From Streptococcus sp. HPH0090 (GTDB lineage: Bacteria > Bacillota > Bacilli > Lactobacillales > Streptococcaceae), in assembly GCF_000411475.1 (NCBI RefSeq), contig NZ_KE150464.1, positions 930,001 through 994,000 on the forward strand: DNA of 64,000 bases, given 5' to 3'. Numbering within the stretch: the first letter of the stretch is position 1; each line of letters opens with the position of its first letter. The notes under the pieces were generated by a model. That model ran no database searches. It was not told the DNA's origin and saw nothing but the letters and a program-made list of their open reading frames with translations. The position numbers were made by a program, and so were the translations under genes. This document shows, piece by piece, positions 37,931-48,371 of the stretch.

Positions 37931-37954
37931 GGTATAATAGAGTGATGTTATTGT
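37931..37954. promoter_or_regulatory. Overlapping divergent promoters of recU and ypsA
   Basis: Plus strand: TGGTATAAT (37930-37938) for recU. Minus strand: TATACC at 37931-37936 with TTGGTA 17 bp upstream. The two -10 boxes overlap almost completely, so only one direction can be initiated at a time. Confidence 0.5.
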
Positions 37955-37970
37955 ACCAATAAGGAGGATT

Positions 37971-38567
37971 ATGGTCAACTATCCACATAAACTTTCATCT
38001 AAATCAAGCAAAACTTCCCTACCTCAAACTAAAAATTTCGCAAATCGGGGAATGAGTTTTGAAAAGATGATCAACGCTACGAACGACTACTATCTCTCAC
38101 ACGGAATGGCAGTCATTCATAAAAAGCCAACCCCGATTCAAATTGTACGAGTCGACTATCCTCAGCGGAGTCGTGCTAAAATTGTCGAAGCCTATTTTAG
38201 ACAGGCATCAACAACTGACTACTCGGGTGTTTATGAAGGATTTTATATCGATTTCGAAGCCAAGGAAACCAAACAAAAAAAAGCTTTTCCGATGAAGAAT
38301 TTCCACTCTCATCAGATTCAGCATATGGAACAGGTCCTTGAACAAAAAGGAATTTGCTTCGTCTTAATCCATTTTTCTTCTTATCAGGAAACGTATTTAT
38401 TACCGGCAATTGACCTCATCCGTTTTTATCGTCAGGATATGGGAAAAAAATCAATGCCACTTGATTATATTCGAGAGCACGGTTTTGTGATTGAACAACA
38501 AGCCTTTCCTCAAATACCTTATCTCGATATCGTCAAACAACATTTACTAGGTGGTAAAACAATATGA
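37971..38567 (+). CDS. recU: Holliday-junction resolvase RecU
   Basis: A nuclease of 198 residues that resolves recombination junctions. The PD-(D/E)xK-type core is visible as [10 protein letters not shown], then [18 protein letters not shown] and [24 protein letters not shown] precedes the ATG. The stop overlaps the pbp1A start by four bases; the recU-pbp1A pair is a conserved Firmicute arrangement coupling recombination with wall synthesis, a link not explained by function. Confidence 0.95.
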   Translation: MVNYPHKLSSKSSKTSLPQTKNFANRGMSFEKMINATNDYYLSHGMAVIHKKPTPIQIVRVDYPQRSRAKIVEAYFRQASTTDYSGVYEGFYIDFEAKETKQKKAFPMKNFHSHQIQHMEQVLEQKGICFVLIHFSSYQETYLLPAIDLIRFYRQDMGKKSMPLDYIREHGFVIEQQAFPQIPYLDIVKQHLLGGKTI

Positions 38568-40696
38568 ATAAACAACTTATCTGGCGCATTGCTAAATATC
38601 TAGGAATTGGAATCTTAGCTGCCTTTATCGCTTCGATACTAATCGGTGGAAGTGTCTTCTTCTATTATGCATCTAAAGCGCCTGAACTTACGGAAAGCAA
38701 ACTAGTCGCAACAACTTCAAGTAAAATTTACGACAGTAAGAATGAATTGATTGCGGACTTAGGAGCGGAACGTCGGGTAAATGCTCAAAGCAATGAAATC
38801 CCAACAGACCTTGTTAATGCAATCGTCTCTATTGAGGACCATCGCTTTTTCAACCACAGAGGGATTGATAGCATTCGTATCATGGGCGCCTTCTTACGAA
38901 ATCTTCGAAGCAACGGTCTTCAAGGTGGTTCAACCTTGACCCAGCAGTTGATTAAATTAACTTATTTCTCAACATCTTCGTCAGATCAAACAATCTCTCG
39001 TAAGGCTCAGGAAGCTTGGCTCGCTATTCAGCTAGAAAGAACTGCCACCAAACAAGAAATCTTGACATATTACATCAATAAGGTATACATGTCAAATGGT
39101 AACTATGGTATGCAGACTGCAGCGCAAAACTACTATGGTAAAGACTTAAAAGATTTGTCTATTCCACAACTTGCACTGCTTGCTGGAATGCCTCAAGCAC
39201 CTAACCAATACGACCCTTATTCTCACCCAGAAGAAGCCACTGAACGTCGCAATCTAGTCCTATCAGAGATGCAAAATCAAGGCTATCTCACATCCGAGCA
39301 ATACGAAACAGCTATTAACACACCGATTACTGATGGTTTACAAAGCCTCAAAGGAAGTAACAGCTACCCTCCTTACTTAGACAATTACCTCAAAGAAGTC
39401 ATTGAACAAGTTGAAAATGAAACAGGTTACAACCTCTTGACTACTGGTATGGATGTCTACACCAATGTGGACCAAGATGTTCAAAAACGACTCTGGGATG
39501 TATACAACACAGATGAGTATGTAGATTATCCTGATGATGAAATCCAAGCTGCTTCTACTATCGTTGACGTTACAAATGGTAAAGTTATCGCTCAGCTTGG
39601 TTCTAGACACCAATCAAGTAATGTTTCCTTCGGTATTAACCAAGCCGTTGAAACAAACCGTGACTGGGGTTCTACTATGAAACCTATCACAGATTACGCT
39701 CCTGCACTTGAGTACGGAATTTTCGACTCTACTGCAGCAACAATTAATGATGCTCCTTATAACTATCCTGGAACAGACATTCCTGTCTATAACTGGGATA
39801 AAGCCTACTACGGAAATATCACACTCCAGTATGCAATTCAGCAATCTCGTAACGTACCGGCTGTTAAAACACTTGAAAAAGTTGGACTAGATCAAGCTAA
39901 GACCTTCTTGAATGGTTTAGGCATTGACTACCCATCTATGGTATACGCAAACGCCATTTCAAGTAATACAGTTGAGTCCCATAAGCAGTACGGAGCAAGT
40001 AGTGAAAAAATGGCTGCTGCCTATGCTGCCTTTGCCAACGGTGGTATTTACCACAAACCAATGTATATCAATAAAGTTGTCTTTAGTGACGGAACTTCAA
40101 AAGAATTCTCTGACCCAGGTTCACGCGCTATGAAGGAAACTACAGCTTACATGATGACAGAAATGATGAAAACCGTATTAACCTACGGAACAGGTCGTGG
40201 AGCTTACATGTCATGGTTACCTCAAGCAGGTAAGACGGGAACATCTAACTATACAGATGATGAAATTGAAAATTACATTAAGAGATACGATTATGTTGCA
40301 CCTGATGAAATGTTTGTAGGATATACCCGTAAATATTCAATGGCCGTTTGGACCGGTTATTCAAACCGTCTCACTCCAATCGTAGGAGATGGATTTAGAG
40401 TAGCTGCAAACATCTACCGCTCAATGATGGCATATCTCTCAGAGGATGATAACCCAGGTGATTGGACAATGCCTGAAGGTTTGTATCGCAATGGTGAATA
40501 CGTCTTTAAAAACGGTGCTCGTAATAGCTGGGTTCCTCAAACAACCCAGCAGGTTACAACAACAGAAACACCTGCTAGTACGACTACTGAAAATCATACT
40601 ACAGTAGCTGAAACTACTAGTCCAAATACAGCACAGAATCCAACTACTCCAAATACAAATCCTCAACAAAATCCAAATCCTCAAGGACAACAATAA
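38564..40696 (+). CDS. pbp1A: Penicillin-binding protein 1A
   Basis: A bifunctional class A PBP of 710 residues. It has an N-terminal transmembrane anchor (about 13-35), a glycosyltransferase domain with Glu91 in [10 protein letters not shown] and [11 protein letters not shown], and a transpeptidase domain with active-site Ser370 in STMK, SRN (428-430) and KTGT (557-560). A Thr/Asn/Gln-rich tail follows. Thr371 is unaltered; residues 574-577 read RYDY. Many transpeptidase positions differ from the pneumococcal protein I recall. It overlaps recU by four bases and ends at a strong terminator. Confidence 0.97.
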   Translation: MNKQLIWRIAKYLGIGILAAFIASILIGGSVFFYYASKAPELTESKLVATTSSKIYDSKNELIADLGAERRVNAQSNEIPTDLVNAIVSIEDHRFFNHRGIDSIRIMGAFLRNLRSNGLQGGSTLTQQLIKLTYFSTSSSDQTISRKAQEAWLAIQLERTATKQEILTYYINKVYMSNGNYGMQTAAQNYYGKDLKDLSIPQLALLAGMPQAPNQYDPYSHPEEATERRNLVLSEMQNQGYLTSEQYETAINTPITDGLQSLKGSNSYPPYLDNYLKEVIEQVENETGYNLLTTGMDVYTNVDQDVQKRLWDVYNTDEYVDYPDDEIQAASTIVDVTNGKVIAQLGSRHQSSNVSFGINQAVETNRDWGSTMKPITDYAPALEYGIFDSTAATINDAPYNYPGTDIPVYNWDKAYYGNITLQYAIQQSRNVPAVKTLEKVGLDQAKTFLNGLGIDYPSMVYANAISSNTVESHKQYGASSEKMAAAYAAFANGGIYHKPMYINKVVFSDGTSKEFSDPGSRAMKETTAYMMTEMMKTVLTYGTGRGAYMSWLPQAGKTGTSNYTDDEIENYIKRYDYVAPDEMFVGYTRKYSMAVWTGYSNRLTPIVGDGFRVAANIYRSMMAYLSEDDNPGDWTMPEGLYRNGEYVFKNGARNSWVPQTTQQVTTTETPASTTTENHTTVAETTSPNTAQNPTTPNTNPQQNPNPQGQQ

Positions 40697-40706
40697 TCAA
40701 AAAAGA

Positions 40707-40734
40707 CCTAGGAATAGTTTCCTAGGTTTTTTAG
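40707..40734 (+). terminator. pbp1A terminator
   Basis: ACCTAGGAA-tag-TTTCCTAGGT with TTTTTT. Confidence 0.88.
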
Positions 40735-40737
40735 CGT

Positions 40738-40774
40738 AAAAAAGTGGAGTTAATCACTAACTCCACTTTCTTTT
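40738..40774 (-). terminator. aliA terminator
   Basis: AAGTGGAGTTA-N5-TAACTCCACTT followed by TTTTAC on the minus strand, an 11-bp perfect stem. Confidence 0.88.
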
Positions 40775-42749
40775 ATTTGACATGGTTTGCAAGATCTTCT
40801 TGCGCTTTTTTATTGGATTCTTCTTTTTCTTTCTTCCATTTATCTTGAGCTTTTTGATATTCATCAGCAGTTACTGGTTTATCTTGAAGTTCAAGGTATT
40901 TGTACAAGAGAGGTTCAGTTGTTCCCTTGTTACCTGAGTAAGCAAATGGAAGCGTAAATGGTACCATCTTAGACAACATTGGACGTCCAGTTTGAGAAGA
41001 TGTTGGAATAATCAAAGCGCTATCTGTCAACCAAGCTTGAGCTGCAGCATATTTGTCATAACGTTTTGAAACGTCAGTGTTTTCATTTCCAGCTTCAACA
41101 ACCATCTTTTCGTAGTCTTCCAAACCAACTTGTTTGGCAGCAGCATTATTTGTTCCTGCATCAAATCCTAGGTAAGTTTTAGTGTTTTCACCGACTGATG
41201 GTTTGATGATATCAAGGTAAGTAGATGGATCTGCAAAGTCTGGAGTCCAACCAACGTTATCTGAAAGGTCCCAATCTTCCCCAGCAGCTGATTCTGCAAA
41301 GTAAGTGACATTGAGAACTTCATCTTTTGGAAGTTGTTGGATATCAACGACTACGTTATCAGTTCCTAATGTTGCTTCAAGTGATTGTTTCAATGATTGA
41401 ACACGTTGTACTTTTGTAGTACTTGTTTGGTCAACCGGCATATCCAAGTGAATTGGGAATTGAACACCTTCTGCTTGGAGAGCTGTCTTAGCTTTAGCAA
41501 ATTCTGCTTTTGCTTTTTCTGGACTGTAAAGACCGTCTTGAGCATCGTCTAGGTTAACATCTTTCCACTCGTCACCATAGGTCACCAATTTTTCCTTAAC
41601 TAATTCACCAAAGTTTTTACCATCTGCTTGAACAAATGTTGGTGGTACGAACAAGTTACGAAGAAGTTTTGTTGCTCCACTTTCTCCATTGATTTGAGAA
41701 GTATAAGCTGTTCTATCAATACCGAAGGCAATGGCTTGACGGAAGTCTTTGTTAAGGAGAGCTTTCTTAGTTGAAGTTTTTTGCTCATCTGTAGTTTTAG
41801 AAGTATATTTATAAGACTGACGATCAATATTGGTACCAATTAAGTAAGTTGAAGAATCTTGTGGTGTATAAACGATATTGTCTTTAAACTCTTTTTCAGT
41901 TTCAGGATAACTTGCACTTGTTGGGAATAGACGAGCCGTTGAGAAACCACCAGACTTAAAGGTTTCTGCAGGTTTGTTTGTATCTTGACCATCCCAGAAT
42001 GAGAGTTTTACTTTATCAATATGAACATTGTCCTTATCCCAGTAATTTGGATTCTTTTCAAATTCTACTGAAGATTTAGCTACCAATGATTTCAACAAGT
42101 ACGGACCGTTATAAAGGATACTACTTGGATCAGTTGCTTTGGCAAAGTTACTTCCTTGTGAAGTAAGGAATTCTTCATTGACCGGTGCAAGAACACCCAT
42201 AGTTGTTTTAGAGTTCCAGAAGCTTTCAGGTTTGTTCAAAGTGTATTGAACTGTCTGATCATCAATTGCCTTGATTCCAACTTCAGAAAAGTCGTTAACT
42301 TCACCTTTCACATATGCATCAAGACCCTTAATAGAATCTTGAACGAGATAAAGTGCTTCTGATTTATTGTCAGCTGCATATTTAAGACCTGTTACAAAGT
42401 CTTGAGCTTTCACAGCTGCGTACTCTTCACCTTCAGAAGTATACCATTTAGCATCTTTACGGATTGTGTAAGTGTAAGTCAAACCATCTTGAGATACAGA
42501 CCAATCTTCTGCCATTGATGGCACAAAGTTTCCGTAGCGGTCATTTTCCATCAAACCGTCAATGACGTTACTAGTGATATTAGCAGTTGCTGCTTTACCA
42601 GTTGTCAAATAGTTGAGGTTGTCTGGGTCGGTTTCATACGTGTAAGAAAAAGTTTTCTCACCTTTTGCGCTCGAACCTGAACAAGCCGCCAAAACACCTG
42701 ACGCCAACAGAGTCACTCCTGCTAGGGCCATTACTTTTGAAAATTTCAT
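40773..42749 (-). CDS. aliA: Oligopeptide-binding lipoprotein AliA-like
   Basis: An extracellular solute-binding protein family 5 member of 658 residues that delivers peptides to the Ami permease. The signal peptide ends in lipobox LAAC (Cys23); the mature part starts SGSSAKGEKTFSYTYETDPD. It is of the AmiA/AliA/AliB class; AliA is chosen from its position beside pbp1A. No permease or ATPase genes are adjacent, as usual for Ali proteins. A consensus promoter with a CodY box is upstream. Confidence 0.9.
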   Translation of the reverse strand: MKFSKVMALAGVTLLASGVLAACSGSSAKGEKTFSYTYETDPDNLNYLTTGKAATANITSNVIDGLMENDRYGNFVPSMAEDWSVSQDGLTYTYTIRKDAKWYTSEGEEYAAVKAQDFVTGLKYAADNKSEALYLVQDSIKGLDAYVKGEVNDFSEVGIKAIDDQTVQYTLNKPESFWNSKTTMGVLAPVNEEFLTSQGSNFAKATDPSSILYNGPYLLKSLVAKSSVEFEKNPNYWDKDNVHIDKVKLSFWDGQDTNKPAETFKSGGFSTARLFPTSASYPETEKEFKDNIVYTPQDSSTYLIGTNIDRQSYKYTSKTTDEQKTSTKKALLNKDFRQAIAFGIDRTAYTSQINGESGATKLLRNLFVPPTFVQADGKNFGELVKEKLVTYGDEWKDVNLDDAQDGLYSPEKAKAEFAKAKTALQAEGVQFPIHLDMPVDQTSTTKVQRVQSLKQSLEATLGTDNVVVDIQQLPKDEVLNVTYFAESAAGEDWDLSDNVGWTPDFADPSTYLDIIKPSVGENTKTYLGFDAGTNNAAAKQVGLEDYEKMVVEAGNENTDVSKRYDKYAAAQAWLTDSALIIPTSSQTGRPMLSKMVPFTLPFAYSGNKGTTEPLLYKYLELQDKPVTADEYQKAQDKWKKEKEESNKKAQEDLANHVK

Positions 42750-42776
42750 AATAAACTCCTTTATGACTTTTTATAC

Positions 42777-42805
42777 ATTATAGTCCCTTTTTTGCTAAGT
42801 GTCAA
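42777..42805 (-). promoter_or_regulatory. aliA promoter
   Basis: TTGACA (42800-42805), 17-bp spacer, TATAAT (42777-42782): a perfect consensus promoter. Confidence 0.92.
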
Positions 42806-42808
42806 TAC

Positions 42809-42823
42809 AATTTTCAGAATTTT
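42809..42823 (-). promoter_or_regulatory. CodY box at aliA
   Basis: AATTTTCAGAATTTT (plus strand) matches the CodY consensus at 13 of 15 positions, three bases upstream of the -35 box. Confidence 0.7.
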
Positions 42824-42918
42824 TCAAATTGATTTGAAAATATTTTTTTCTATTTCTAACTTTTCAATAAACATCTGATACAAAATTCTTTTTTTGACAG
42901 TTCTCAAACAATTCTTTA

Positions 42919-42927
42919 TGATATAAT
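42919..42927 (+). promoter_or_regulatory. luxS extended -10
   Basis: TGATATAAT with no proper -35 at 16-18 bp (a TTGACA is 22 bp upstream). Confidence 0.6.
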
Positions 42928-42954
42928 GAAAGAAGAAAGTTGAAAGGAAATACT

Positions 42955-43437
42955 ATGTCAAAAGAAGTTATTGTTGAAAGTTTTGAACTTGACCACACCA
43001 TTGTTAAAGCACCGTACGTTCGTTTAATAGGAGAAGAAACAGGTCCTAAAGGAGATATCATTTCTAACTTTGATATCCGCTTGGTTCAACCAAATGAGGA
43101 CTCTATCCCAACCGCTGGTCTTCATACAATTGAGCACCTCTTAGCTAAGCTCATCCGTACTCGCATTGATGGTATGATTGATTGTTCCCCATTTGGTTGT
43201 CGTACAGGTTTCCATATGATTATGTGGGGACGCCATACTAGCGCTGAAATCGCATCTGTTATCAAAGATTCGCTGAAAGAAATTGCAGAGACAACAACTT
43301 GGGAAGATGTCCCAGGGACTACCATTGAATCTTGTGGCAACTACAAGGATCACAGCCTATTTTCAGCTAAGGAGTGGGCTAAATTGATTCTTGAACAAGG
43401 AATTTCAGACGATGCCTTTGAACGTCATGTTATTTAA
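42955..43437 (+). CDS. luxS: S-ribosylhomocysteine lyase
   Basis: A metal-dependent enzyme of 160 residues that cleaves S-ribosylhomocysteine to homocysteine and the AI-2 precursor DPD in the activated methyl cycle. The metal ligands His57 and His61 are in HTIEHLLA with catalytic Glu60; Cys82 (PFGCRTGF) is the catalytic cysteine and Cys127 (ESCGNYKDH) the third ligand. The start at 42955 follows AAAGGAAATACT. It is monocistronic with a strong terminator. Confidence 0.96.
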   Translation: MSKEVIVESFELDHTIVKAPYVRLIGEETGPKGDIISNFDIRLVQPNEDSIPTAGLHTIEHLLAKLIRTRIDGMIDCSPFGCRTGFHMIMWGRHTSAEIASVIKDSLKEIAETTTWEDVPGTTIESCGNYKDHSLFSAKEWAKLILEQGISDDAFERHVI

Positions 43438-43442
43438 CAATA

Positions 43443-43481
43443 AAAAAAGAACCAGCTTTTCAGCTGGTTCCTTTTTTATTT
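43443..43481. terminator. Convergent terminator of luxS and clpL
   Basis: GGAACCAGCT-gaaa-AGCTGGTTC flanked by A and T runs, between two convergent genes. Confidence 0.88.
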
Positions 43482-43494
43482 TCGAATTCTTGAT

Positions 43495-45597
43495 TTAGGC
43501 TTTTTCACGAATGACCAAGACACCATCTTCCATGTCGGCTTCAAGGTGTTTAGCATCAAGATTATCCAAATGGAAGTCTGTTACTTTATCACGGATTTGT
43601 TGTTCAACTACTCGACGGAGTGGACGAACACCCATAACTTCATCATAACCTTCTTCAGTCATGTATTCTTTGGCTGCATCGCTCACTGCCAAGTCGATTT
43701 CTTTCTTAGAAAGTGTCTTATTGACATCAATCAACATCAAATCAACAATCTTAGAAAGGTCTTCTTTGCTCAAGTGTGAGAATTCAATCACAGCGTTGAA
43801 ACGGTTCAAGAATTCTGGACGGAAGTAAGGTTTCAAACGATCCATCAATTCTGGTTTATCCGCATCTTCTGTCAAGTTGGCTTCATAGCCAAAGCCAGCG
43901 TTCGAAGTTGCGATAATCACAGTATTCTTGAAGTTTACAGTGTTACCTTGACCATCTGTCAAACGACCATCATCCAATACTTGAAGAAGAAGAGTAATCA
44001 CTTGAGGGTCAGCCTTTTCAATTTCGTCGAGAAGGACGATTGAGTATGGGTTACGGCGAACACGTTCTGTCAAAGTATTGTTGTTGTCATCATAACCAAC
44101 ATAACCAGCTGTTGTACCAATCAATTTAGAAACGGCTGTACGATCGCTGTATTCTGACATGTCCAAACGAATGATGGCATCTTTAGTACCGAACATATCA
44201 AGTGCCAATTGTTTAGCCAACTCAGTTTTACCAACACCAGTAGGTCCTACAAAGAGGAAGCTACCGATTGGGCGATTTCCTTCATCAAAACCTGCACGGT
44301 TACGACGAATCGCACGTGCTACTGCTTCAACAGCCTTATCTTGGCCGATAACCTTAGTTTGCAAACGGTGACCCATATCTTTCAAGCGTTCAATATCAGT
44401 TGCCCCCATTTGTGATACTGGAATACCTGTCATCCGTTCGACAGACTCAGCTACGTCATTTACAGTCGCTGTAACCTTGTGATCTTCTGTATGGTTAGCA
44501 ATTTGCTTTTCAAGTTCTTCGATACGAACTTTTGCATTTAAAGCGGCTTCATAATCTTCTTTAGCAGCCGCAGCTTCTTGTTTAGCTTTTTCTTCTTCAA
44601 TTTCATGTTCCACTGCATGCACATCTGTTACTGGATGTTGTGCTGCCAAGTGAGCGGCTGTCACATCGACAAGGTCGATAGCCTTATCAGGCAAGCTACG
44701 TTGCGGAATGTATTGAACAGAGTAATCAACAGCCGCTTTCAATACTTCATCTGGCAAGATGACGTTGTGGTGTTGTTGATAAAGATCACGGATCCCTTGG
44801 AGAATCTTGAAAGTATCTTCAGCAGATGGTGCATTGACTTTTACTTCGTTGAAACGACGAGCAAGGGCCGCGTTTTTCAAGATGGTATTACGGTATTCAT
44901 CTTGAGTTGTTGCACCAATCACTGTCAATTCCCCACGTGAAAGAGCTGGTTTCAAGATATCAGCAAGACCTTTAGATCCTTGACCATCCCCTGTGCTACC
45001 TGCACCAAGGATTTGGTGGATTTCATCGAAGAAGAGGATTATATTCCCAGCTTCCTTGACTTCGTTTACCAAGTTTTGAATATTTTCTTCAAAGCTACCA
45101 CGGTATTGAGTACCAGCTTCAAGTCCAGAAATATCAATTGAAATGATTTCTTTGTTCTTGATTGCTGCTGGAACGTCACCATTCACAATAGCTTGGGCAA
45201 GACCTTCTACTACTGCCGTTTTACCAACACCAGCATCGCCGACAAGAACCGGGTTATTCTTTGTACGACGAGAAAGGATTTCAGATGTTTCTTGAATTTC
45301 CTTGTTACGTCCAATAACCGGATCTAGCTTCCCTTCACGAGCTTCAGCAGTTAAATTACGTCCAAGTTTAGCAAGAATACCGTCTTGTTTCATACCTTTC
45401 CCTTGAACGTACTGAGCTTGATCACTTCCTTCGCTAGGAAGTTGACCTGTTTGACGGTAAATCGCGAATTCTTCAGGTGTTACTTCACGACCGTTAATCA
45501 AGTAGCGACGATTTTCGGAACTGTATCCACGCATACCACCCATCAATTGGTTAAACAAATCATCCATGTTGTTAAAGTTATTAAAGTTGTTATTCAT
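43495..45597 (-). CDS. clpL: ATP-dependent chaperone ClpL
   Basis: A Clp/Hsp100 ATPase of 700 residues with two AAA+ modules: Walker [10 protein letters not shown] (about residue 116) and GPTGVGKTE (about 430). It carries the ClpL-type short N-terminal region ([20 protein letters not shown]) and a moderate middle coiled coil. It works as a stand-alone disaggregase in thermotolerance rather than with ClpP. The promoter, 270 bases upstream, is bracketed by CtsR sites, and a small ORF lies in the leader. ACGAGGTATGAAAT precedes the ATG. Confidence 0.95.
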   Translation of the reverse strand: MNNNFNNFNNMDDLFNQLMGGMRGYSSENRRYLINGREVTPEEFAIYRQTGQLPSEGSDQAQYVQGKGMKQDGILAKLGRNLTAEAREGKLDPVIGRNKEIQETSEILSRRTKNNPVLVGDAGVGKTAVVEGLAQAIVNGDVPAAIKNKEIISIDISGLEAGTQYRGSFEENIQNLVNEVKEAGNIILFFDEIHQILGAGSTGDGQGSKGLADILKPALSRGELTVIGATTQDEYRNTILKNAALARRFNEVKVNAPSAEDTFKILQGIRDLYQQHHNVILPDEVLKAAVDYSVQYIPQRSLPDKAIDLVDVTAAHLAAQHPVTDVHAVEHEIEEEKAKQEAAAAKEDYEAALNAKVRIEELEKQIANHTEDHKVTATVNDVAESVERMTGIPVSQMGATDIERLKDMGHRLQTKVIGQDKAVEAVARAIRRNRAGFDEGNRPIGSFLFVGPTGVGKTELAKQLALDMFGTKDAIIRLDMSEYSDRTAVSKLIGTTAGYVGYDDNNNTLTERVRRNPYSIVLLDEIEKADPQVITLLLQVLDDGRLTDGQGNTVNFKNTVIIATSNAGFGYEANLTEDADKPELMDRLKPYFRPEFLNRFNAVIEFSHLSKEDLSKIVDLMLIDVNKTLSKKEIDLAVSDAAKEYMTEEGYDEVMGVRPLRRVVEQQIRDKVTDFHLDNLDAKHLEADMEDGVLVIREKA

Positions 45598-45868
45598 ATT
45601 TCATACCTCGTTAAATTCAAAATTAGTTAGTCAAAACACTTTGACTTTCTCTGACCTTTATTTTAAAAAATTTAGACTAGCTATTTGCTACTCTACGTAT
45701 AATTTCAGGTTTTTCTTTATCCAATACAAGTTTTCTAATTGGACTTCTAAAAATACTAATGTTAAACATAGGTTGCACCTCTTTCTAGGTTTTACCCATA
45801 CTTTAATCTTAAGATAAATTACACAATCACCTTAAAATCAAGGTTTTCTAAGGATTTTCTCATCCTTA
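45598..45868 (-). other. Long 5' leader of clpL
   Basis: About 270 bases separate the promoter from the ATG. They hold the 30-codon ORF at 45677-45769. I see no terminator-like hairpin with a U-run and no recognised riboswitch. AAGTCAAAGTGTTTTGACT (45631-45655 region) forms a short palindrome close to the ATG. Confidence 0.6.
45677..45769 (-). CDS. 30-residue leader peptide in the clpL 5' UTR
   Basis: A small ORF beginning MFNISIFRSPIRKLVL and ending RRVANS, followed by TAG. AAAGAGGTGCAACCT gives a well-spaced ribosome binding site, as good as that of clpL itself. The peptide is basic (several Arg/Lys) and has no transmembrane segment. I do not recognise a family. It may be a regulatory uORF that affects clpL translation, a small stress protein, or chance. 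It sits 79 bases before the clpL ATG, in the same transcript. Confidence 0.5.
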   Translation of the reverse strand: MFNISIFRSPIRKLVLDKEKPEIIRRVANS

Positions 45869-45875
45869 TGTTCTT

Positions 45876-45904
45876 AGTATATCACTTTGGTCAGTATTAG
45901 TCAA
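45876..45904 (-). promoter_or_regulatory. clpL promoter
   Basis: TTGACT (45899-45904), 17-bp spacer, TATACT (45876-45881) with an extended TGA. Confidence 0.85.
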
Positions 45905-45905
45905 G
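45889..45905 (+). promoter_or_regulatory. Second CtsR-like site, overlapping the clpL -35
   Basis: GGTCAGTATTAGTCAAG follows the 7-3-7 direct-repeat CtsR pattern (GGTCAAA-N3-GGTCAAA) with several mismatches, on the opposite strand to the first site, covering the -35 and part of the spacer. Confidence 0.5.
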
Positions 45906-45908
45906 GGT

Positions 45909-45925
45909 TTTGACCAAAATTGACC
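45909..45925 (-). promoter_or_regulatory. CtsR operator of clpL
   Basis: GGTCAATTTTGGTCAAA is a near-perfect 7-3-7 CtsR heptad repeat, directly upstream of the clpL -35. CtsR releases such sites on heat shock. Confidence 0.85.
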
Positions 45926-45953
45926 AACTTTTTTTAAATATTTTTTTAATACC

Positions 45954-45981
45954 AAAAAACCAGTCAAAATGACTGGTTTTC
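45954..45981 (-). terminator. pflB terminator
   Basis: AAAACCAGTCA-tttt-TGACTGGTTTT followed by TTGG on the minus strand. Confidence 0.82.
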
Positions 45982-46000
45982 GATTTACTATTTATGAATC

Positions 46001-48316
46001 TTAGCTCAATGCATCATCCATTGAAAGAACTTCGTGGAAGACACGTTGTGTCAATTCAGTTTTTTGTTCTGGAGTGAGGTATTTAGTGTTTACACAGTAT
46101 CCAGAGATACGTACGATAACGTCTTCACCTGACATGATCTTTTCGTATACATCGTTCAAGTCCATAACGTTCAAGTTAACGTGTTGTCCACCGTTTTCGA
46201 AGTAACCATCAAGGATTGTTACCAAGTTATCAACTTGTTCGTCACGAGTTTTACCAAGAGCACGTGGTGATACTTGAGTTGTCAATGAGATACCATCAGC
46301 TGCGTAACCAAAGTCAAGGCTCGCAAGTGAGTTCAAGTTTTGCAACCATCCACCTTTAGCTTTGTTAGATGGGTTCGCACCTGGTGAGAAGAATTCAAGT
46401 TTAGACAAGTTCACAGAACCATCTTCGTTGAGGTATACACCTTTGTGAACTGGAGAGTTACCAGTTTGTTTAGAGTAAGCAACGTTAGATGTGATTGTCA
46501 AAAGTGATACAGTAGCTTCTGCGTCTTTGTAAAGTTTGTGACTACGTAGACGAGTTGTGTAAGCTTCGATCAACCATTCTGCCAATTCGTTTGAACGTGG
46601 GTCATCTTCACCCCAACGTGGGTATTCACCGATTGTTTCATAATCGTAGATGTAGCCATTTTCATCACGGATTGGTTTAACTGTAGCGTACTTGATAGCT
46701 GACAATGTGTCAACAGTGTTAGCGAATCCACAGATACCGAATCCCATGTTAGCACGTTGTTTAGTTGGCAAGAAGGCCATTTGAACAGCTTCATAGTTGT
46801 ACTTGTCAGTCATGTAGTGGATGATGTTCAAAGCATCTACGTAAGTGTCAGTCAACCAGTCAAGAGATTTTTCAAAGTTAGCTTTAACTGATTCAAACTC
46901 AAGAACTTCGTCACGGATTGGTTCGATATCAAATACTTTGTAGTCTTTATGAACATCGTCGTAACCACCGTTCAAACCAGTAAGAAGAGCTTTAAGAACG
47001 TTAACGCGAGCACCGAAGTACTGGATGTTGTGACGTTGTTCTTCGTTTTCTGGGTCAAGTGGAGATACACAGCATGAGATACAGCTCATTTCACCGTATC
47101 CATCTTTAGCCATTGTTGTAACACCTTCATATTGGATTGAAGAGTGTTTGTGGCTCATGTGCATACAGTAGCGACGGAAGTTGTATGGCAATTTGTCAGT
47201 CCAAAGAACTGTCAAGTTTGGTTCTGGAGAGTTACCGATGTTATCGAGTGTGTTCAAGAAACGGTAGTCCATTTTAGTAACACGGTGGCGACCGTCGTTA
47301 CCCATACCAGCCATAGAAGTTGTGATGAAGGTTGGGTCACCTGAGTACAATTGGTCATAAGCTTTTGTACGAGCAAATTTAACTGTACGAAGTTTCATAA
47401 CGAAATCATCAACAAATTCTTGGATTTCTGATTCAGTAAATGTTCCACGAGCAAGGTCACGTTCTGCAAAGATGTCCAATACGATTGGCACACGTCCTAG
47501 AGATGTAGCCGCACCGTTGATCACACGGCAGACTGCCATGAAGGCGATGTTTACCCATTGGATAGCTTCTTTAACGTTCATCGCTGGTTTGCGAACATCA
47601 ACTCCGTAAAGATCACCCAAGCGTACAACTTGTTGCAAAGCTTGATATTGAAGGTTGATTTCTTCACGAAGACGGATTGTTTCTTCATCGATTTCTTCGA
47701 TTGAGTTCCAATCGTTTACTTTTTCTTGCATCAAGTAGTCTGCACCGTAAAGAGCAAGACGTGCGTAAACACCGATGATACGTCCACGTGAGTATGCATC
47801 TGGAAGACCAGTTACAGTGTGAGCGTGACGAGCACGACGGATGTTTGAAGTGTAAGCACGGAAGATACCATCGTTAACAGTTGTTACGTATTTAGTGAAA
47901 ATTTCGTGAACAGTTGGATCTGGTTCGTATCCATTTTCTTTCAAAGTAGTTTCAGCCATACGGATACCACCTTTTGGCATGAAGTTCAATTTGAAGAGTT
48001 CATCGTTTTGGATACCATAAATCAATTCGTTTTCTTTGTCGATAAATCCAGCAGGAATATCAGCAATAGAAGTTGGACGAGTGTCCATTGGGAAACGAGT
48101 TTCTTCGTAGTGTGCTTTAGTTTCTTCTACGATTTTTTTAATGTGAAGTGAACGCTCTGTTGGTCCTGCAAGGAAGCTTTCATCTCCATCATAAGGTGTG
48201 TAGTTAGCTTGTACAAAGCGTGATACACTTGCTTTTTCTTTCCAGTCAACACCTTTAAAGCCTTCCCAGGCTTTGTCAAAAATGTCCTGTGCTTCAACAA
48301 CTGTCTTAACAACCAT
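46001..48316 (-). CDS. pflB: Pyruvate formate-lyase
   Basis: A glycyl-radical enzyme of 771 residues that converts pyruvate and CoA to acetyl-CoA and formate under anaerobic conditions. The catalytic cysteine pair is in [13 protein letters not shown], and the C-terminal radical glycine is in VRISGYCVN. It needs the PflA activase encoded elsewhere. The start at 48316 ([13 protein letters not shown]) follows AGAGGACATTAAC; the frame runs 12 codons further. A CcpA cre site overlaps the promoter. Confidence 0.97.
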   Translation of the reverse strand: MVVKTVVEAQDIFDKAWEGFKGVDWKEKASVSRFVQANYTPYDGDESFLAGPTERSLHIKKIVEETKAHYEETRFPMDTRPTSIADIPAGFIDKENELIYGIQNDELFKLNFMPKGGIRMAETTLKENGYEPDPTVHEIFTKYVTTVNDGIFRAYTSNIRRARHAHTVTGLPDAYSRGRIIGVYARLALYGADYLMQEKVNDWNSIEEIDEETIRLREEINLQYQALQQVVRLGDLYGVDVRKPAMNVKEAIQWVNIAFMAVCRVINGAATSLGRVPIVLDIFAERDLARGTFTESEIQEFVDDFVMKLRTVKFARTKAYDQLYSGDPTFITTSMAGMGNDGRHRVTKMDYRFLNTLDNIGNSPEPNLTVLWTDKLPYNFRRYCMHMSHKHSSIQYEGVTTMAKDGYGEMSCISCCVSPLDPENEEQRHNIQYFGARVNVLKALLTGLNGGYDDVHKDYKVFDIEPIRDEVLEFESVKANFEKSLDWLTDTYVDALNIIHYMTDKYNYEAVQMAFLPTKQRANMGFGICGFANTVDTLSAIKYATVKPIRDENGYIYDYETIGEYPRWGEDDPRSNELAEWLIEAYTTRLRSHKLYKDAEATVSLLTITSNVAYSKQTGNSPVHKGVYLNEDGSVNLSKLEFFSPGANPSNKAKGGWLQNLNSLASLDFGYAADGISLTTQVSPRALGKTRDEQVDNLVTILDGYFENGGQHVNLNVMDLNDVYEKIMSGEDVIVRISGYCVNTKYLTPEQKTELTQRVFHEVLSMDDALS

Positions 48317-48371
48317 GTTAATGTCCTCTTTTATCTTTCTAGTAACAGTCATCTGTTACATTCATGTATCC

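Noticed and set aside
42896..42901. TTGACA upstream of luxS as its -35
   Set aside because: The spacing to TATAAT is 22 bp, too long for a functional pair; the extended -10 is the more credible element.
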